In this document: piece after piece, positions 25,901 to 37,418 of the stretch
Layout: every line of letters begins with the position of its first letter
Position numbering within the stretch: the first letter of the stretch is position 1
NCBI GenBank assembly: GCA_029532625.1
Contig: JARFXM010000001.1
Coordinates: 1,272,471-1,336,470, forward strand
DNA from: Lomentospora prolificans
Lineage: Eukaryota > Ascomycota > Sordariomycetes > Microascales > Microascaceae
DNA length: 64,000 nucleotides
Direction: 5' to 3'
Notes under the pieces: model-generated
The model's database searches: none
The model's input: the letters and a program-made list of their open reading frames with translations, nothing else
Told to the model about the DNA's origin: nothing
Program-made: the position numbers and the translations under genes

Positions 25901-28900
25901 TATCTAAATAGGCTACTATAAACTGATCTAGGTGCTCTTATAGTATATAGTTAATTATAGTTTAGAAGGTTACTAGTATATTAGTAAGTCTAAATAGTAT
26001 AATATAATATTCAAAGTATCTATATTAAGTATAGAAGGCTGTCTTCTACTTATCTCCCTCCTTAATCCTGATAAGGTTATATACCCCTTTAAGATCTAGG
26101 GTAGTAAACTATTTTACTTTTTGTAGTCTATCCCTTAACTCTAAGATCAATAGTAGTAGGTATTAGTTCTTAATAGTAATCTTATTGAGTTAGTAGTAGT
26201 CTATATATATATATAGTCTTCTATCCTTTTTTGGTATAAAGAGGATAGGGTATCCTACTAGTAATATTAAGGGTCTAATGAACCCTTTTCTAATATTTTC
26301 TTATATATACTTCTAAAGTTCTTTTAACTGGTTTTTGTTTAGGTTATATATTAGTATGAACTTGGGTTATGTTCCTGGTTTGAGATAAATCTCATAATCC
26401 CATTTACTATATTCTGGGAGTCCAGTTTCTAATTCTTCTGCAAATATTTTGCTGTACTTGTAATATTATGGTGGCAAGTTCTATATTATTTCTTCTTTTA
26501 TTAGTATGGTAGTTATGCTTATTATGTAATGTGTTGTTTGGTTTTGTTTATATTTCTTTCCTTTTAGTAGGTGATTTGAATCTTTAGTGGTAAGTGCTTT
26601 AATGTGTACTATTATTTAAAAGGCTCTCAGTTTGTTTAGCATATGCTGCTCTAGTTAATGCTGCTCAGGGACTGAACCATCAATGGATTCTCCTTGGATC
26701 CTAGTCTAAGCAAGCTGATCAGTAATCCAGTCTATTCTCAGGTTTTAGGTTCTTAATTATAGTATGCTAATCATAATAGGATAGTTTAATTCTATAATAT
26801 TAAAGGATATTTTATCAGGTTGGTTTTGGATTATGACATTAAGGTATATAGTCTCCATGTTTACTATACCTTTTCTATATATGATAAGTTCTCCTTCACA
26901 GTTACTTAACAGGTATAGTCATTCCTTATGATTCTATAGGAGTTATAGTTTATTTACTATATCTAGTAAGATGAAATTTCCTTGTACTCTACTGTCTATT
27001 AAGGCTTTATATATTTATCCTTGAATTATAATTGGTACTTTTAAATATTTGGTTTTATTAGAGCTTATGATGTTCAGACTTTAGTTTTCTAGTATGATGG
27101 CTTATTTATAGCTTTCTTATGCCTTTTTAGAAGTATTCTCCAGGCTTTATCATCTTTATAGTTCTTTGTGCCATTGTTCATATATCTTCATGGCTTGCCT
27201 GTTGCATTTGAAGTTTCATTATACTACTTGTAGTCTTACTTCCCTCATCACCTGGTCGTCTTATTTTGCTGTGTCTATTTCTTTTTCTATAGCTTTAGTA
27301 TATGCCTATACAGCTACTACATCTATATTATTAAGCTTGGTTTTAAGTCCCTTAACTTGTCCTTATATTTCTATAATAAGTTCATTATATTTAGTTATTT
27401 ATTCTAGGATACTAGTGATAGTTTTATTAGTTCTATAGTTTATGGTTTATATAAGTTCCTCTATATTTTTAGTTCTTATTTCTATATATTCTAGTCTTTT
27501 AGCTATTTCTACTTATTATATTTTGATTTAACTAAGTTTCTTAATTATTAGTTTAAACTGTTTTAGTAGATTATTCTTTTAATCTTTATTAAGTTAGTCG
27601 CAGAGAGTGTCATCTAGTTTATTAATTACTTCTTTAAGGTTATAGACCTTCTTTACTAGTTTTTTAGTATCTTTAATATACTTATTAATTTTCTAGGTAG
27701 CTCCTTCTTCTTTAGTAGTAGGTATTACTTCTTAATAAGGGGGAAGTCCTTAGTTCTTGACCTCTTTCCCTTTTTATTATTATTACAAGGTAATTTAGAT
27801 CTACTCTATATATTAAGTATATTCTATAGGTAGTTTCTTACCTTACTTATAGTTATAATACTTCTAGTGGAATATAGTAATATTTAGTTCTTTTACTTCT
27901 ACTCCTAGGTACTTTTTAAGTACTGTAAGTATCTCCTTTTTAATATTATTAGCTTCAAGGTTACTTAGTCTAGCCTTTTCTCTTTCTATAGTTATAAGGG
28001 TTCGCAGTTTTCGTGGGTAGTATCTGGCTCTATCCTTCCTATTATAGTATACTTAATAGTTATCATCATAGTATATAGTCTAATGTATAACTTGGTGGTC
28101 TGGGATAGTGCTACTAGCTAAGGTCTAAGTCTAGGTAGTGGGTTTATTACTAGCCCTGCTTTGCTTATTATTACTCTAAGTTTTTCCTTAAGGTGTAGGT
28201 CTCCAGCTCTTATTCTTTTAGTCTCCTTGTTCTTTTCTCCCTGCTCCCTAGTTTCCTCTATTTTAGTATTCTCTTGTGAAATGTCCTATGTAGCTATAGG
28301 TATAGTATTTGCTAAGATAGTCCTCTATTCATTTCTTCATTCTATAGTTATCTTTTCGTATAGTAGAATCAAGTTCTATAGGCCCTGGGTAAGTTCCCTA
28401 TAAGGTATTACTATTATATTGTTTCCTAGTATTAGCTTCCTATTTTTTACTATATCCTCTACTATATAGTGTCTTCTAGTATTTCTCTAGTTGCTATTAA
28501 TATAATTAGTTATTAATCCTAATAGTAAAGTCTATATACTTTCTAAGTTCTATAGGAGTATCTAGGATCTTATTAATTTTATCTTTTACTTTATCCTTTA
28601 ACCTATAGTAGAAGTATTTAATTATGGATTTATTATTTTATTTAAGGTATATAGTAATTTATTAGAACTTAAATATATATTCTAAGGCTAAAGTCTTTTA
28701 TTAGGTTTCCCTAAGCTTTTATTTTATAGTCTAGTCTTTATCTAGATCTCTAAAAGCCCCTTTGATAGCTTCTTCAAAGTTATTATAGTTTTTGAATATT
28801 CTTTTGGTCATGCTGTCTTATTATATAGGTTTATTGGTATAGTAGTCCCATAAGGTTAGTTCAAACTATACTATAGCATCTCTAACTAGGAATCCCACTA

Positions 28901-29309
28901 TACTAGTAACTTTAGTGGTAGTATTAGTAATTCTATAGTAGTTGTAATATACCCTTATATATATGAGGAAGGACTATAGCTTGATACAGCTTCTATTGAA
29001 CTTCTTAGGTCCTGGGAAGTAGACCTTGGGCTTCCTTGCTTTTATAATAGTGTTAGTAGTGGATTAGATAACAGTTTGGAAGAGAGATAATATATCTTTA
29101 TACATGATAGGTCAGTGTTGTTCCTGGAGTTGAGCATTCTACTATTAGGCTTGTTAAAGTTGCTCTATAAGTTCCTTAATCTTTTTAGCAAGCTATTCCT
29201 TACTAGTAGCTGTAATACTGGTGCTAGATATAGTTTTATTCGCTATAGTTCCTACTATTAGTTTCTTTACTATTTGAAAGGGTTACTTACTAAATAGGAG
29301 TAGTTAATA
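22903..29309 (-). pseudogene. Element 3 gag-pol (RIP-inactivated)
   Basis: Minus-strand gag-pol relic colinear with the other copies: gag about 29,250-27,740; RT active-site box again YLDN (about 25,890-25,915); integrase core opposite 24,619-24,975; chromodomain about 23,760-23,670. Plus-strand open frames at 24,619, 27,166 and 28,161 are antisense to integrase and gag and are not genes. Confidence 0.88.
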
Positions 29310-29742
29310 TATAATATTCTAATACTTCTAATAGGGTTAGTTACTTTAAGGTTAGAATAGTTAGGCCTATTAGTAGATAAGTGAGGTAGTCAGATAGTAA
29401 TAATAAAGGTCTATAATATATATTCAAGTATGGTTTATAGAGTGACTTGAATTAACTACTATAGAACTAAAGAATAACTAGAATATATGATAGTAATAAC
29501 TATAACTTATATAGACTTTATCTTCCTTGGGACTATAGGCCCTAAAGGTGTAGTCCTTCTATGGACTATACTTACCTCTAATATAGTCCCCTATAGACTA
29601 CTTGTATTCTAAGTGTAGTCCTCTATTGATTGGCCTAGGTTATACTGCCTAATCCTAGTCTTTCTGGGTTGCACTGGAGTTTACCCTTTTCTGCTATGCT
29701 TGTCTGCCCGGCCTGCATAAGAGGCCGGATCGGCCTGTGACA
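29310..29742 (-). repeat. Element 3 5' LTR (433 bp)
   Basis: Inner end TATAATATTC, outer end GGCCTGTGACA. The outer roughly 110 bp keep GCCCGGCC and GAGGCCGGATCGGCC blocks that are lost in inner LTR ends elsewhere. Confidence 0.94.
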
Positions 29743-29747
29743 CTAAG
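29743..29747. repeat. Target-site duplication of element 3 (right, CTAAG)
   Basis: Exact copy of 22,465-22,469; element 1 integrase resumes directly after it. Confidence 0.96.
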
Positions 29748-31224
29748 GATAGGTAGAATAGGTAAATCAAATACTGGAAACCTACTTATGATACTATATT
29801 AACTAGGAATAAAATAACTAGGTAGTACTACTACCCCTAGCCTAGTATGCCTATAATACTAATATATTAGAAAATACAGGAATATTACTATTCTATGCAA
29901 ACTATGGAATATAACCTAAGATAGGATTTGAGCCTATAGGAATGAAAATATAGGCTAAACAAGTAATTATCTAATTAGAAAAAATAAAGGAACTCTATAA
30001 GTAACTAATAGAAGAACTAGAGTTTATAAAATAAAGGATAAAGTACTATATAGATAGGAAAAGGATTAAGGGACTAACCTTTAAGGAGGGAAGTAAGGTC
30101 TACCTACTATAAAAGAAACTAGGAATAAGGGACCTATAAATCAAAACCTAATAACTAAGTAATAAACTTAATTACTAAAAAATCAGGCCCTTTATTATAA
30201 AAAGGAAAATCTTAGAAGTTAACTATAAACTATAACTTCCTAAAATAATAAAGATAAACCCTATATTCCATATTATACTACTTGAACTAGTATACTAAGA
30301 TATATTTACTAAAGAAATTATAGAAGTAGCTATAATAGAAGGAGAATATGAAGTAGAGAAGGTTCTTAACTCTATAATTAATAATAAGGAGGTTAAATAT
30401 TTAATTAAATAGAAAGGCTATAACTATAATAAAAATACTTAAGAGCCTATCCAGAATCTGGCTAGGAGCCTAATATTACTTACAAAGTTTTACTAGGAGA
30501 ACCCAGGGAAACCTTAAGATCTAATAGTAGGAGGTTAGGAGTGAGACTAAGGGTATCCTAATTAAGTACCCTGAAAGTACTAAGGGACTAAGTATCCCTA
30601 ATAGCCTACTAGGTCTTAATAATAAGAGTATCCCTCTCCTCCTCTATTAATAAACTAGTAATACTATACTAATAAAGTTTATTACCTTACTCCTTAAGGA
30701 GTTTCTACTAATAATAGAGGTAGGTAATCCTTACTATAATTTTAAGAAGCTAGTCCTTAGATTTTTCTAAAGCCTTATCTACTTTTTTAGTTTTAGCTAT
30801 ATTATAGGATACTAGAAAAAGTTAGGACTGCTATAAGGAAGGTAGGGGAGATAGAAAATACCCACAAGATAAAGCCACTAGGGAACCATCATAAGTACAC
30901 TTCCCCTTAGCATAGGCTAAATATTAGGAAGAATTTAGTGCTATATAGCATACCTTCTTCTAGTGATAATAATAGGTACATAGCATTTCAAGGTTGTTAC
31001 TAAAGGAAGAAATGTATTCCATGAGCTTTTCGTTCTCTTATCTCTTTCTGAGGGATTATATAGAAGGGTGTTTTGCTATCTGGTTTGATATACTATTAGT
31101 ATTATAGTAAAGGAAGGAAAAAGGGGAGAAGTTGGACTGACCTAGAAGGACTAATAGGTTAGGGCTGATAGGGATTAAAAATAAAAAGGTCTTTAGGGAT
31201 AAAGATTAAGGAGAGGAGGCATTA
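29748..31224 (+). pseudogene. Element 1 pol, 3' part: end of integrase, chromodomain, 3' non-coding, PPT
   Basis: Continues the integrase frame interrupted at 22,464. At about 30,360-30,490 a chromodomain is recognisable: KVLNS, then VKYLIK, KGYN and EPIQNLA in the correct order and spacing for the aromatic-cage fold. This module targets chromovirus integrase to heterochromatin in characterised families. About 0.7 kb of non-coding sequence follows. The polypurine tract AAGGAGAGGAGG (31,208-31,219) ends five bases before the 3' LTR, as needed for plus-strand priming. Confidence 0.88.
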
Positions 31225-31658
31225 TATTATGGGCTGATCTGGCCTCTTATGCCGGCTAGGTGGATAAGTATAGCAGAAAAGGGTAAACTCTGGTACAACC
31301 TGGAAAGACTAGGATTAGGTAGTATAACCTGGGCTAATTAATAGAGGACTGCACTTAGAATATAAGTAGTCTATGGGGGACTGTATTAGAGGCAAGTGTA
31401 GTCTATAGAAGGACTGTACCTTTAGGGCCTATAGTCCTAAGGAAGATGAAGTCTATATAAGTTATAGTTATTACTATTATGTATTCTAGTTATTCTTTAG
31501 TTCTATAGTAGTTAATTCAAGTTACTCTATGAACTATACTTGAATATGTATTATAGACCTTTATTGTTACTGTCTGACTGCCTTACTTATCTACTAACAG
31601 GCCTGACTGTTCTAACCTTAAAGTGACTAACCCTATCGGAAGTGTTGGAACGTCACAG
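31225..31658 (+). repeat. Element 1 3' LTR (434 bp)
   Basis: Starts TATTATGGGC (TG of the terminus mutated to TA) and ends GGAACGTCACA. The outer right part (31,550-31,658) is nearly unmutated. Confidence 0.92.
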
Positions 31659-31663
31659 GTTTC
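31659..31663. repeat. Target-site duplication of element 1 (right, GGTTT)
   Basis: Matches 9832-9836. Immediately beyond it the LINE resumes. Confidence 0.95.
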
Positions 31664-34600
31664 TAGATTATAATAGTAGTAGAGTATTTAAACTATAAAA
31701 ACTAGTAGCTAAGGTAGAGACTTAAAGTAGCTATAACTATAAAAGTATTAAAAAAGGGGGTACTATATACTCTAAGAAAGTAGTTAGATATATTATCTAA
31801 GCTAGTAGTTTTCTATAATAATATAGAGTATACTATAGTATTAATATCCTTTAGAGTAATAGTCTAGGGTATAAATATCTTAGGTTAACCTAATAGGTAG
31901 GCTATAGGTTAGAGGGGCTATTCTATATTAGGCTATAGGAAAAATTACTTTACTAGGGTAGATACTTTACCTTTAAAAGATAGTTAAAGGGTACTATTAG
32001 TCCCTTTAAGTAGTAGGAGCTTAGGGGGGGGGTTAGGGTATAGCTATAGAGCTAGGCTTATTTCTTAAGTTACTATAGTATTATATTATAGTTATAAACT
32101 AATATTAGAAGATCTCTTTAGTAGTAGTTAGAGTACTAGTATAGGATCTACTTCTAGGTTCTTTAGGCCTCTTTAACCTATTTAAAGCTTTCTACTATAA
32201 AAAAGCTTTAGTAGAAGGTATATTCTATTTAGTAGAGCTATTTAGTAGACTATATAGCTAATAAGTCCTACCTAAGGAAGTATTAGCTTTTAGGCTATTC
32301 TTTTAGGGGGGTAGTAATGTAAATAATAATATCTATTTACTTTATAAGGATTTAGGTCTAACTTTTAAGTTCTAGGGGGGTAGTAGTTAGAGGAAGTATC
32401 TAGATAATCTTATTAGCTAGGGTACTAGTATAGCCCTAGTTTATATAAACTTAGGTATATTTATAAAATAGTAGTTTAGTCTTAGTAAATAGTATTTTAT
32501 AAGTCTAGGACTAGTAGTCTAAGCCTAGCTAGAGGTTAGCCCTAAGGTAGCTAGCTTAGATATATAAAGTAGCCTAGATTAGGTTAAGAGTAGAAAGATA
32601 GTAGTTAGTATAGTATCTATTACTATACTATATAGTAGTACTAGATAGTATAAGTAGCTCTAGGCCCTAGGTTATAGTAAGGTTAGTAAGGGTTTTACTA
32701 GAGTAGTTTATATAGCTATAATAATCTTATAATAGATAGTATATATTAAAATTATCTAAGAGGGTAATATAGCCTAAGGTAAGTCTTTATAGGGTCTATA
32801 GGGGTAATATCTATTCCTAGTTATTATAGTAGTATAGGTTATAGATACTAAAGAGGTATATTAGGTCTATAAACTCTAGGTTTAGGGTAACCTAGATCTA
32901 GTTAGTTCTAAGTTAGTAGTCCTATTAAGCTAGGAGTATAGACTTAGAGATATAGGTAGTACTATTACTATTATTCTAGATCTTTATATATTTACTTATA
33001 GGGGAGCCTCTAGGCTTATAAAGCTTATTCTAACTAGGTTCTTAGATAAAGAAGATATTAGTATCCCCCTAGAGTACTACTATTATATATATCTAATTAG
33101 AGTTAATATTCTATATAGTTACTTTTAGGTTTCTTAATATTAGATATAGAGGGGGGTAGAGCTATAGCTAGTATTAGTAATACTATCTACTAGGGCTAGC
33201 TTAGGTATAGGGGAGTTTAGGTAAGGGTATTTACTATTAACTATAAGGCTAGAGATAGTAGTAAGGGGGGGTTTTATATTAGTCTAGGGCTTATATTAGC
33301 TACCCTTAGTAAAGGGGTAGCTATAGGAGAAAGTAGTATAGTCTCTCTAGTAGTTTAAGTACCTTCTCTTATTAGAAGGGGTAGTATAAGCCTAGGTCTT
33401 ATATCCTAGGCTATAATAAGTATAATATTAGTTCTAGGTATATTAGTAGGCTATATAGTTCTATAAACTATAGTAAAAGTAGAGGGGTAGTCCTATAAGG
33501 GGCTTATAGGTATAAATATAGTAGTATTTATAATTAATAATTACCCTATCCTAGATAAGAATAATAGTTTCTTCTATAATTATAAGGGTAATCTAGAGGG
33601 AGCTAGTTATAGCCCCTTCCTAGACTATATAATAAGTATTAGTAATAGTAATATTATAATAGGTAGAGATAGTAGAGGCTAGGTCTTAGTATTCTAGGGT
33701 ATTAAAGCTAATAGAATAGGCTATAATACTTAGGCTAGAGATTAAGGGTTTAATATAAAAGTAATTAAGCTATAAGTAGTCTTTTTAGAACTAGCCTTTA
33801 TATCTAGGTTTAAATATAATAACTATATCTTTATTTAAGAGTATATAGAAGTAGCTAATATCTTTCCTATCTAGGATATATACTATAGCTTAGTTTATAG
33901 CTTACTAGAGGGTACTATTAGAAAGGTAGTTCTCTAGGGGGGTCTTACTTATTTTAAGGATTATCTTATAGATCCTATTAGTAATCTCTAGTTTATAGTT
34001 AGTAGTAGTAGTAATAGTAGTTATAAGGAATCTCTAGCTACCCTAGGTAGGGGTAAGGTAGGGAGATTAGCTAGTAGGGGTATAAAATAAAGTAATCTCT
34101 AAGTAAGAGGAAAAAGAGATTAGGACTAAAGAGAGGATAGTTAGGGAGGTTAAGATATTAATATAGAAGAAGGGGGGGTAGGTAAAATAGGTTAGTATAG
34201 TACTAATAAAGCTATTAATTACTAACTAGATCTACTTAAATATATCTACTAAAAAGACTTAGTAAATATATTTAAAAGTATTATTAATATTATTTAAGAA
34301 ATTATAATAGTTAATAAGGGTAACTAATACTACTAGTAGTAAGGTTAAGAGAGGTAGAGATATAGTAGTACTTATAAGAGTATAATAAGATAATAATAAG
34401 TATAGGTAAGTATAAGTATAGTAGGATAAGAGGGGGGGAGATAGTATTAGTAGGGCTAGTAAGTTTAAGTATCCTTTAAGTATATTATTAAATACTTCTT
34501 AAGGGAGGGTAGTTACTATAATTATAGGTAGTATTAGGGGTATAGTAGTATAAGGGTATAGAGGTATATAGGGTAGTAAGGTAGTAGGCTTATTAAGCTA
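31664..34600 (-). mobile_element. Tad1-type LINE, 5' half, RIP-mutated
   Basis: Upstream half of the LINE split by element 1. On the minus strand the segment next to the junction reads ISNYFLRVYSTPFFNTF and ends IIIQKP, matching the RT N-terminal region of Tad1-type LINEs, and continues in frame at 9831 after removing element 1. The remaining roughly 2.7 kb should hold endonuclease and ORF1, but RIP is so strong that I cannot name domains there. The right limit is set by the return of normal composition near 34,610. LINE total is about 4.9 kb, shorter than full-length Tad (about 7 kb), so it may be 5'-truncated. Confidence 0.65.
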
Positions 34601-37418
34601 TATATTACTATAATCTACTGCTAGTTCTGTATAGGAGGCTGGGCAGCTGGCTAATACCTACTGTAGGTGTGTATTCAGGAGTATATAGGTGTGTTTTCTC
34701 AGTGATCAATTGTTTTTCAAAAGCTGATTGCGTATTGATATTCAATGTTCCGCCCGTATATTAAAGTTCCATTCAGCTACGGTTCCCTGTTCCCATATAT
34801 GTGAAGTATAAAAAGAGGTATTCTCTCTCCCAAGTTCAAGTTAGACTGTTTTACAAGATTGCCCCAGTATTACCCAGTAAACAGCAAGGCATTTGCCTAA
34901 TATCTATTGCATATTCTTGATCACCAGTTAGCCTACTACTCTTCTTGATTCAATACACAACTCGCTCGATGAACTCGGGCATTATTTCCTCTAATATTAG
35001 TCACCTGACATCTTGAGTTTATTATAGAAGACTGCCCTAGCTAGTCCACTCGGGACAATGTCAAGCTGAATATTACTTCTTGAGCTATAGTTTCACATAT
35101 CCTGAATAGTCACAGTGCTCAGGCTCCAAATAAACTTCAAGTCCTATGGTTGTCTTTGTAATTATATTAGGCTACTAAGACATAGTTCACCGGACGGCTT
35201 TTATCTCTACTTGATATACCCAGGTTACCATATTGTCTTTAAACGCTTTAACCAAGTCAGAGGAAGAGCTTATTAGACTAGACAAGTCCATCACCCGAGA
35301 AATTCTTGGCTACTGCAGTATCGAGCTTAGGTTACATGTCAAAACCACAGTCAAAGCCCATTGCAGATCGAATGACCTTATTCACTGCTTGTAGACGATA
35401 GTGGTGTTTAACATGCGACGGAAGAAGTATAGAAATAGAATATAAATTATCGAAGGGCATTCTTCCATCACGTGAATGCCCAAGGCGTTGCGACCTAAGC
35501 ACCTCACTCGGAAATTCCCTTAGGCCCGTCGTCCTTGGGCAGTCTTCAAGTAAGACCCTCGCCATCGGCATATGATTGACCGATACCATCAGCATTGGTT
35601 CCGTCAGACCCAGCTATGCCACTTGGCCGACGCGCTGGATCCCTGATATTATTCCAAGGAGTCTATACGCAAAACCAACCGACATCGGTGTACCGATGAA
35701 GGCGCAGCGCCAGGTCGGATCCGGCGGTTTCGTTGATGGGAATATGCCTGATCGACTCGAACGGCACTTCGGTTAGAGAAAGCCATTCAAGCCTGAACCT
35801 CCAATATCCATGTTAACAGTCACGATCGAAACTCCTACGACGTAGAATCGGGGCTATGCAGCATACCCGGACTACCTGTTCGACTCCAGTCAAGTGACTT
35901 GTTATTCTTACAACACCGCAGAACTTTTGAATACCGAAAGAGATAATTAGTTCTCGCAAAATGAGCTAGGCTGCCTTTCAAACTCGAACCCCCTGGGACC
36001 GAGCAACACGGAAGACGTAAGTGGATTCGTTGCGAGGATGTCCAGATATATGTATGCGCCGCACTCGTCTCTACATCGGGGCCATTATTATCTGACTTCA
36101 AAATGAAGTACCCGGCCTAAAAGTCGCCAAGGCAATACAGTAAGAATTATCACACATATATATAGAATAAGAGCTACGGAGGGGCTTATTAATTCGAGAG
36201 CGATCGCTCTGAAATTCGGTGACAACGCGTCAAGGCTCCACTCAGTCGGAGGCAATGGTGCTTGCCGTGGTTGTTGAGCAGGCGTGGGTGTGGTTCCTCG
36301 TGAGGTAAGAACAAGGTTCGATAATAGTGGGAGGCTTCCAATAGAGAGCTGGCATTCTCTAGTGTGGGCGGTGAAGAACGTACTGAATCCTCCTCGCTCC
36401 AAGGTCTGATCTTGCGTTTCACGAGACCATCGAGTCCGGTCTTAAAGTTCGACTACTATATCGCGGTTGGCTAATATATCCATCCACACATGCCGCTTCG
36501 TCCACAAAAACATCCTTGCGGAAAACATCCTCGTCTTTCCGGGTGGGTCTCTTCGCCGCTCCCCAAGACCTGCCTAGTCCGTTTCGTCCAAGTCCGCGGC
36601 GCCGACAAGCAAATGAGACTACAGGCGGAATTCTCAGTGACATGAGAACCTATATAGGTACCCCAGGGGCAGGGCGTCTTAATGAGCCAACCATAAGTGA
36701 TGCAACACGACATTTACAGTCTCGGGGTATGTATACTGGAGATTGGGCTTTGGGAGAGTTTCGTGTGGCATTAATACCCAAGCGGTACATTCGTGTCGAG
36801 TCCGGTACGTAGTTTCTCATTAGACATAATACAGCTCTCGGATTCCAATTTTATAGGCGCCAACCCGTCGTATGGTCTGGAGGTAAAGAATCGCTGAATT
36901 GCGAAGGCTAAGAAAGAACTTCCGTCTGCCATTGGGGATATTTACACGGATGTGGTTGTCGCGTGCTTGATCTGCCTTGATCCTGGGAATACGTCATTTG
37001 TGGATAGAGGATAGGGACTTGAGGGACGAAAATGGAATCATTATGGCAGTTCGTTTCATCGAGCGAGTTCAACTTCTGCTCAGGTTTTTCTAATCTCCTT
37101 TCTGACATCCCTGCACACCCACTAAAACCGCGATTACATTCTTTAATTCCTAAATTCCCTCATCATCATCATCAGTAAGACAAGTCTACCGGATCCGGCA
37201 ACTTTTTCGGCCTCCCCGCGTTTAGATTTTTAATATTCCTTTATCTTAGTCAGCCAGTGAACTCCAATTGAGGGGAGCGATGGTAGACGTGGAGGATGAC
37301 GGGTGCTTACGCGGGACTTTTGCTCCCAAGTAGTTCCAAAACTGAGAGTCTACAAGACTAGAACACTCCCTCCACCCGTATTGTTATTCATTGAGCTTGA
37401 CTTTCAAGTCATTCCATC
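34601..37418. other. Intergenic, no supported gene
   Basis: Composition is normal from about 34,620. The segment 34,780-35,000 contains TATAAAAAG and shares two motifs with the left flank of the LINE. Short open frames at 35,332-36,713 do not resemble known families. One minus-strand frame (36,088-36,402) ends with a hydrophobic stretch like a single membrane helix (about residues 75-97) and may be a relic of a membrane protein. A short CATCATCATCATCA run is near 37,160. The last few hundred bases should be the promoter of the hydrolase at 37,419. Confidence 0.45.

Larger units (their letters stand above)
22470..29742 (-). mobile_element. Element 3: chromovirus copy nested in element 1, minus strand
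   Basis: A 7,273-bp member of the same family, minus orientation, TSD CTAAG. 3' LTR 22,470-22,902 and 5' LTR 29,310-29,742. Internal order on the minus strand is gag, protease, RT, RNase H, integrase, chromodomain, then a non-coding tail and polypurine tract. It retains more C and G than element 2 (for example around 26,400-26,700), so it is either younger or less often mutated. Frames are still broken by RIP-type stops. Confidence 0.95.
9837..31658 (+). mobile_element. Element 1: Ty3/gypsy chromovirus, plus strand, host of two nested copies
   Basis: An LTR retrotransposon in plus orientation with TSD GGTTT. Excluding elements 2 and 3 and their duplicated target bases it is about 7.27 kb, the same as the other copies. 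Order: 5' LTR 9837-10,269; gag about 10,300-11,833; element 2; linker and aspartic protease (DSR at 19,859-19,867); RT (about 20,600-21,000); RNase H (about 21,400-21,660); integrase (about 21,880-22,464); element 3; rest of integrase and chromodomain (about 30,360-30,490); polypurine tract; 3' LTR 31,225-31,658. PR-RT-RH-IN order plus a C-terminal chromodomain defines a chromovirus. Heavy RIP (TpA excess, TAG/TAA at Gln/Trp positions) destroys all reading frames. It sits inside the RT gene of a LINE. Confidence 0.93.

Noticed and set aside
35950..36010. Possible tRNA T-arm (AACTCGAACCCC)
   Set aside because: No acceptor stem, anticodon arm or D-arm could be folded around it.
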